Shown: positions 60,965 to 64,000 of the stretch, in pieces
Layout: the number at the start of each line of letters is the position of its first letter
Position numbering within the stretch: the first letter of the stretch is position 1
Assembly (NCBI GenBank): GCA_026874595.1
Contig: CM049306.1
Location: forward strand, 20,639,019 to 20,703,018
From: Sipunculus nudus
Lineage: Eukaryota > Annelida > Sipuncula > Golfingiida > Sipunculidae
Length of the DNA stretch: 64,000 nt
Direction of reading: 5' to 3'
Made by a program: the position numbers and the translations under genes
Notes under the pieces: model-generated
Seen by the model: only the letters and a program-made list of their open reading frames with translations
Database searches by the model: none
What the model was told of the DNA's origin: nothing

Positions 60965-62035
60965 AACATACTTCGTGGCAAGGCCTACGGTAACAAATAA
61001 TTTATTCACTGATGTGGCGTACCTATATATAGGTCCTAGCTTATGTGACGTAAAACACGCCCTGTCAAACCAACTTAATGCCAGAAAATGGCGTGGTGAA
61101 AATTAAAGTTTTGCTTCACAAAAATGGAATTTTTTACTCTCATGTCTTACACTATGTATAACTTACGGAAATACATTGTTCAACATTGTAATTGACGGTT
61201 AGTTACACAAAATTATAGACACGCATACAACTTCTCACTCCCCCCCCCCCCCCCCACTTTTTTTTCTTGAAGTATCCCAGACGACATCAAGTGTGTCCAA
61301 AAGCGATTATTTAAGAAATTTTGAGAAGTTCTATCGCAGTGCCGTCCATAAAAAAATACGCCATGCAGTGCGCGTATGCATAACGGGGGAACTTGGCCTA
61401 TGGAAAACCAGTCCGGACGAAAGCGGCAGCTAGAAGTCACGCGGACCTGTCCTTATACCAGAAGGGGTAATATGCTAGTAATATTAATGTGGATGTATAG
61501 GTGTTAATGTTCTAAGTTGTATTTACGATATAATACTGAAATAAAGTGTACACATATCTGTCAAGCAAATTACCCATCATGCATCTGCATCGTACTTGGT
61601 GAGCTCATGTTGTGAAGGAATCTTTAATTACATATATATGTCACGCCAAGAACAAAACTACGGTATTTTTTAATCATTTTAACCTGGAGCCCAAGAAAAC
61701 CAAATACTCATAAAATAAACATAAAATACAAATAGACCAACGAACACGACATGGCATTTCAACCCTCGCTGTTATGTTTGTATAATCGTGTGTTTAACAC
61801 TGAGACCCGGTTCTCACGATCTGGGCGGTTCGTTGTGAGTCACTTGAACTGTTTGTAATTAGGGCACCGCCAAAGACTTTATTGTAGTGTTACATAAAAT
61901 ATTTGTGTAGGCAAGCTTTTAAGTGACCAGCCTCGCTCGCCTGACCGCTCAATACAAACCCAATCAAGGATCTCAACGTATGCTTATTTTTATAGGGCCA
62001 GTGAACGCACTACGTGGGAACGGGAAAATCCTTGA
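60965..62035. other. Non-coding; poly-C run
   Basis: Poly-C at about 61240-61256. An open frame ending here is a poly-Gly artefact. No gene is seen. Confidence 0.45.
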
Positions 62036-62113
62036 GCATGCGCACTATCTGTCGTCTGCATGCGTGGCTTGTTCGCTCGCCTCATTGGTCAGCTGGTATG
62101 TGCGATTTGGCGG
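62036..62113. promoter_or_regulatory. Promoter-like cluster: NRF1-like, reverse CCAAT and TTTGGCGG
   Basis: GCATGCGCA at 62036-62044 (NRF1 half of a consensus), ATTGG at 62084-62088 (reverse CCAAT in CTCATTGGTCAG) and TTTGGCGG at 62106-62113 (E2F-like) lie within 78 bases of locally GC-rich DNA. No exon is identified nearby. Confidence 0.25.
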
Positions 62114-64000
62114 TTTGACAAGAAACATAATATAATAACATCGGAGCAGTTTGCATATCATCACAGAGGAAATATCCCGTCATGCATAGCTGATTATTCC
62201 ATTTGTTTATTTTGTAAATCAGGAAGTACGATGATTTCAGTGATTTTCCTTTGCTTCCTTTTATGAAGGTCATCTGGGAAAAGCTTATATATATCAGGAG
62301 CACACCTAGTTAACTCTAAAAATTGTGTTTTTGTGTGTGTGAAAAGGCACAAGAACACATACTAGTATTTGGAAACAACAATTAATTTTATATATTTATA
62401 ATATGTAACCGTTGAAAAGAAAATGTTGGAAGGGGGGGGGGGGTGGTCCACACCACTCCCCTTTTCCGACGATGCTGATTGTTTTTTTATGGGCTTCAAA
62501 CCCATTTATGAGGTCCAGACCCAAAGCCCCTTTTCTGTGTATACCTGAGAACCTTTTCTAGGTTTTTCTTACAATATAGTGTTCTTGGGTTCAACACACA
62601 CATGCACATGCACCTTACAAAACCCTGGATCCAACAGTGAAGATGGTGTTTTGTCTTTGGGGTATAATATTACCTGTTTCCAGTGTTGTTAATAACAGGC
62701 ATGCAATGTAGATATCTGCATGGCCAGTCACCCCTACTCAGTCGCTCTCCTTGGGGAATGTTTCAGTGATATATATATATATATATATATACTTATGTTC
62801 GCAAGTAGTTCGGCTCCCCCCCCCCCCCCCCCCGTGCAGCCATATGGACTTTCATGCAGTATGCACACATGCAATGTCTCAGACATATGCATTTCTTTGA
62901 CAATTATAAGTTATAATCATACATGACAGAGAGGGCATTCCCCTTTCAATTAAGTGACTCATTGAACTATTATTCCTATAAGTCTGCATTGTGACCCCCC
63001 CCCCCCCCTCTCTCTCTCTCTCTCCCATATACACTCAATATGTGTTTGTATGTGTATTGTATACGTGTATATTTTTAAAGAATTTAAGAGATTCCTAGCG
63101 TATTTTAGAGACTGAAAAATGTTATTCACATATAAACCAAATATTCGCAGATTTCACTCTGTCTCCATAAAATTACACTGTTTTATTTCTTGAAAAACAA
63201 TAAAGTTGTCTTTTCATATTTATGATTTTTGATTCAGAGAATCGATTAAATTATTTCTTTGGGAATCAATAAGCTTATAAATTAGTTAAGACATTAAACA
63301 AAAGCGCCCACTTTGAATCAAATAAAATCATAAAGTCATCACATGTATAGTTAATTTGGCAACACTGCATGCATGCGTGCACCTACACTCTCATCAGACC
63401 CAAAGTCGTTCACCCTTGGTCGTATAGACACTCTTTTTCCTTTCGTATATATATCATCAACACGGTAGTCTCGTGACCTTCAAGTATATATAAATATCAT
63501 ATTTTCGGAGTTATTATTGACGGACACGGATGCAAATGTCTGGACAGCAACCTCATGCATGCATCCTTGCACTGTATATACAGCACTTGCATGGTAAGCG
63601 AAAGTTCTTTTGGTCTTGATTATTTAGTCCTTTTTTTCATACCTTGAAGAATTCTTTTAAGGCATCGAAGGAAAGCACACATTGACAACATTACCATAAG
63701 CCTGATCGCATGCATTTGCAAACAAAAAAAAAAAGAAAACATGAAAAACTGGAGAGGCGAATCCGTAGAACAATTGTTTTTTTTTTTTGTGGCCTTATTA
63801 ATCATAACAATAACAATTTGATAAAAATCATTGGTGACATCGTACTAGTTGGGATTCTTCTTCATTGCTCACAGAACATATTATTTATAACAAAGGTTAC
63901 ATATTGAACTGCTATATTGTTATTTATAACATCTATTTTTCCCCTGATGACTCTATAGACATCAATAACGTATACATCAGCTGTCAATCATGCAGGCTAT
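62114..64000. other. Non-coding; poly-G/poly-C runs and short microsatellites
   Basis: G-run at about 62431-62444, C-runs at about 62817-62833 and 62996-63008 followed by (TC)n, and a short TA run at 62769-62790. No recognisable gene to the window end. Confidence 0.45.

Overview
The window looks like non-coding, repeat-dominated nuclear DNA of an invertebrate animal, probably a marine lophotrochozoan such as a mollusc or annelid. Support: very many long TA, CT/GA and AAT microsatellites, non-LTR retrotransposons of CR1/Jockey type, a TTAA-flanked DNA transposon with a Kolobok-like transposase exon, a miniature LTR element, pogo/Tigger-like MITEs, two megasatellite-scale tandem arrays, and no bacterial gene layout (no operons, Shine-Dalgarno sites, rRNA or tRNA genes). 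The species guess is inference.

Layout. 1-4 kb: a decayed minus-strand LINE (1396-2650) and a degenerate minisatellite (3833-4240). 9.6-13.3 kb: a pyrimidine-rich satellite with a 120-bp higher-order unit made of four 30-bp monomers, bracketed by a 55-bp direct repeat. 15-16 kb: TA arrays and two weak candidate exons. 25.7-27.2 kb: a 5'-truncated LINE with an open 377-codon reverse transcriptase fragment, abutting a three-unit ~297-bp tandem element (27.2-28.2 kb). About 30.75 kb: a cluster of GC-box, ETS and YY1-like motifs resembling a TATA-less promoter. 32.5-33.95 kb: a complete 1.45-kb TTAA-flanked transposon. 35.17-41.5 kb: a ~150-copy array of a 42-bp unit whose length keeps four of six frames open. 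42.7-43.2 kb: a minus-strand coding remnant with two stops. 43.7-44.25 kb: a solo LTR plus a 378-bp terminal-repeat retrotransposon in miniature (LTR, primer site, polypurine tract, LTR). 46-64 kb: microsatellites, MITE copies, poly-G/poly-C runs, a degenerate minisatellite (57.5-57.9 kb) and two small promoter-like motif clusters.

I found no confidently functional host gene. The only substantial protein-coding material is the LINE reverse transcriptase, the Kolobok-like transposase exon and the interrupted remnant at 42.7-43.2 kb. Long open frames inside the tandem arrays follow from unit lengths divisible by three and are not called as genes. The most interesting items are the TTAA transposon with a TATA box beside its terminal repeat, the miniature LTR element, and the two homogenised satellite arrays.
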